This document shows, piece after piece, positions 63,432 to 64,000 of a stretch of DNA of 64,000 nucleotides (its first letter is position 1; each line of letters starts with the position of its first letter). Source of the DNA: Vombatus ursinus (taxonomy: Eukaryota > Chordata > Mammalia > Diprotodontia > Vombatidae); the NCBI RefSeq assembly GCF_900497805.2, contig NW_020947390.1:2693145-2757144 (forward strand), read 5' to 3'. The notes beneath the pieces were generated by a model that was not told where the DNA came from, made no database searches, and saw only the letters and a list, made by a program, of their open reading frames with translations. The translations under genes were made by a program, and so were the position numbers.

Positions 63432-63700
63432 AATGGGCAGCTAGATGTCACAGTGGATAGAGTGCTGGGATAGAGTCAGGGAGACTTATCTTCCTGAGTT
63501 CAAATCTGGCCTTTAGACACTAGCTGTGTGACCATGGGCAAGTCACTTAACCTTGTTTGCCTCAGTTTCCTCATTTGTAAAATGAGCTGGAGAAGGAAAT
63601 GGCAAACCACTCCAATATCTCTGCCAAGAAAACCTGAAATGAGGTCACAAAGAGTCAGACACGACTGCAAACAACTAAAGAAAAACAAACAACAATGGTT
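63432..63700 (+). mobile_element. Mar1-type CORE-SINE with RTE/BovB-like tail
   Basis: The cleanest copy in the window: GGGCAGCTAGATGTCACAGT start, CTAGCTGTGTGACCATGGGC core, GGCAAACCACTCCAATATCT, and GTCACAAAGAGTCAGACACG then ACTGCAAACAACTAAAG at the 3' end, as in BovB LINEs. Confidence 0.9.
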
Positions 63701-64000
63701 TCTGATAAAAAAAGGTAGAACTCAGCAAAGGAATCTCCAGGTCAAATGACCACTCTCTTATAGTTATAATGAAGTAGGTGGAAACCAGGTATAATATGAC
63801 ATGCACCCTAGATTTTGGGCATGCAAGTTTCAAAGTGTTCAGGGAAAGGAAAGGTAGGATCTTAATGGTTTTGATGGACAACCCAATGTAAGAAGAATGA
63901 GAGTTCCTTAAGAATTAAATTCTTAAAATAACTAGAAATTATTTTCATGGTACACTTAGACTTCACTAAAGCATTTAACAGTGTTATGATACACTTATGT

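Larger units (their letters stand above)
61620..64000 (+). mobile_element. CR1/L3-like LINE remnant, split by two SINEs
   Basis: The 5' part with ORF1 is uncertain (61620-62530). 63280-63310 encodes VMGDFNFLVI, the endonuclease GDFN motif of CR1-clade LINEs. 63945-63980 encodes VHLDFTKAFNSV, the start of the reverse transcriptase palm (usually LDFSKAFDTV). The element runs off the window. SINEs interrupt it at 62543 and 63432. Confidence 0.65.

Overview
This window is nuclear DNA from a marsupial (metatherian) mammal. It carries the ligand-binding half of the progesterone receptor gene PGR on the minus strand, inside a dense field of interspersed repeats. The marsupial call rests on three things seen in the sequence: CORE-SINEs of the Mar1/WALLSI kind, some with an RTE/BovB-type 3' tail; L1 elements with marsupial-type ORF1 and a purine-rich spacer between the ORFs; and abundant old CR1/L3 and L2 LINEs. 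PGR exon sizes match the human gene while the protein carries its own substitutions. Species cannot be read from the sequence.

Layout. 1-8.2 kb: a CR1/L3-like LINE opened by SINEs, a solo LTR and an antisense L1 that itself holds a DNAJA1 retropseudogene. 8.7-16.2 kb: a second CR1/L3 element split by an L1, which is itself interrupted by an inverted copy of neighbouring LINE sequence, a U6-L1 chimera and an L2. 16.2-19.2 kb: L2 fragments and an unclassified insert containing a perfect hairpin. 19.2-20.65 kb: probable PGR 3' UTR. 20651-42428 (minus strand): PGR exons 8, 7, 6, 5 and 4, all open, with GT/AG borders and with coding lengths of 156, 158, 131, 145 and 306 bp. 42.4-64 kb: part of PGR intron 3 with L2 fragments, an L1-related ORF1 carrying an RPL27 retropseudogene, a long L1 with a recognisable reverse transcriptase, an L1 fragment that lacks its 3' end but has a perfect 16-bp target duplication, MIR-type SINEs and a CR1/L3 element at the right edge. 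Exons 1-3 lie beyond the right edge.

The only evidently functional gene is PGR. Its exons 4-8 encode the end of the hinge and the whole steroid-binding domain with the AF-2 helix. The most notable point is an alanine codon (GCT, 42169-42171) where human PR has Gly722, the residue known to decide mifepristone (RU486) binding. Everything else supported here is a repeat or a retropseudogene. No new gene system was found; the unusual material is in the retrotransposition products and in the receptor pocket.
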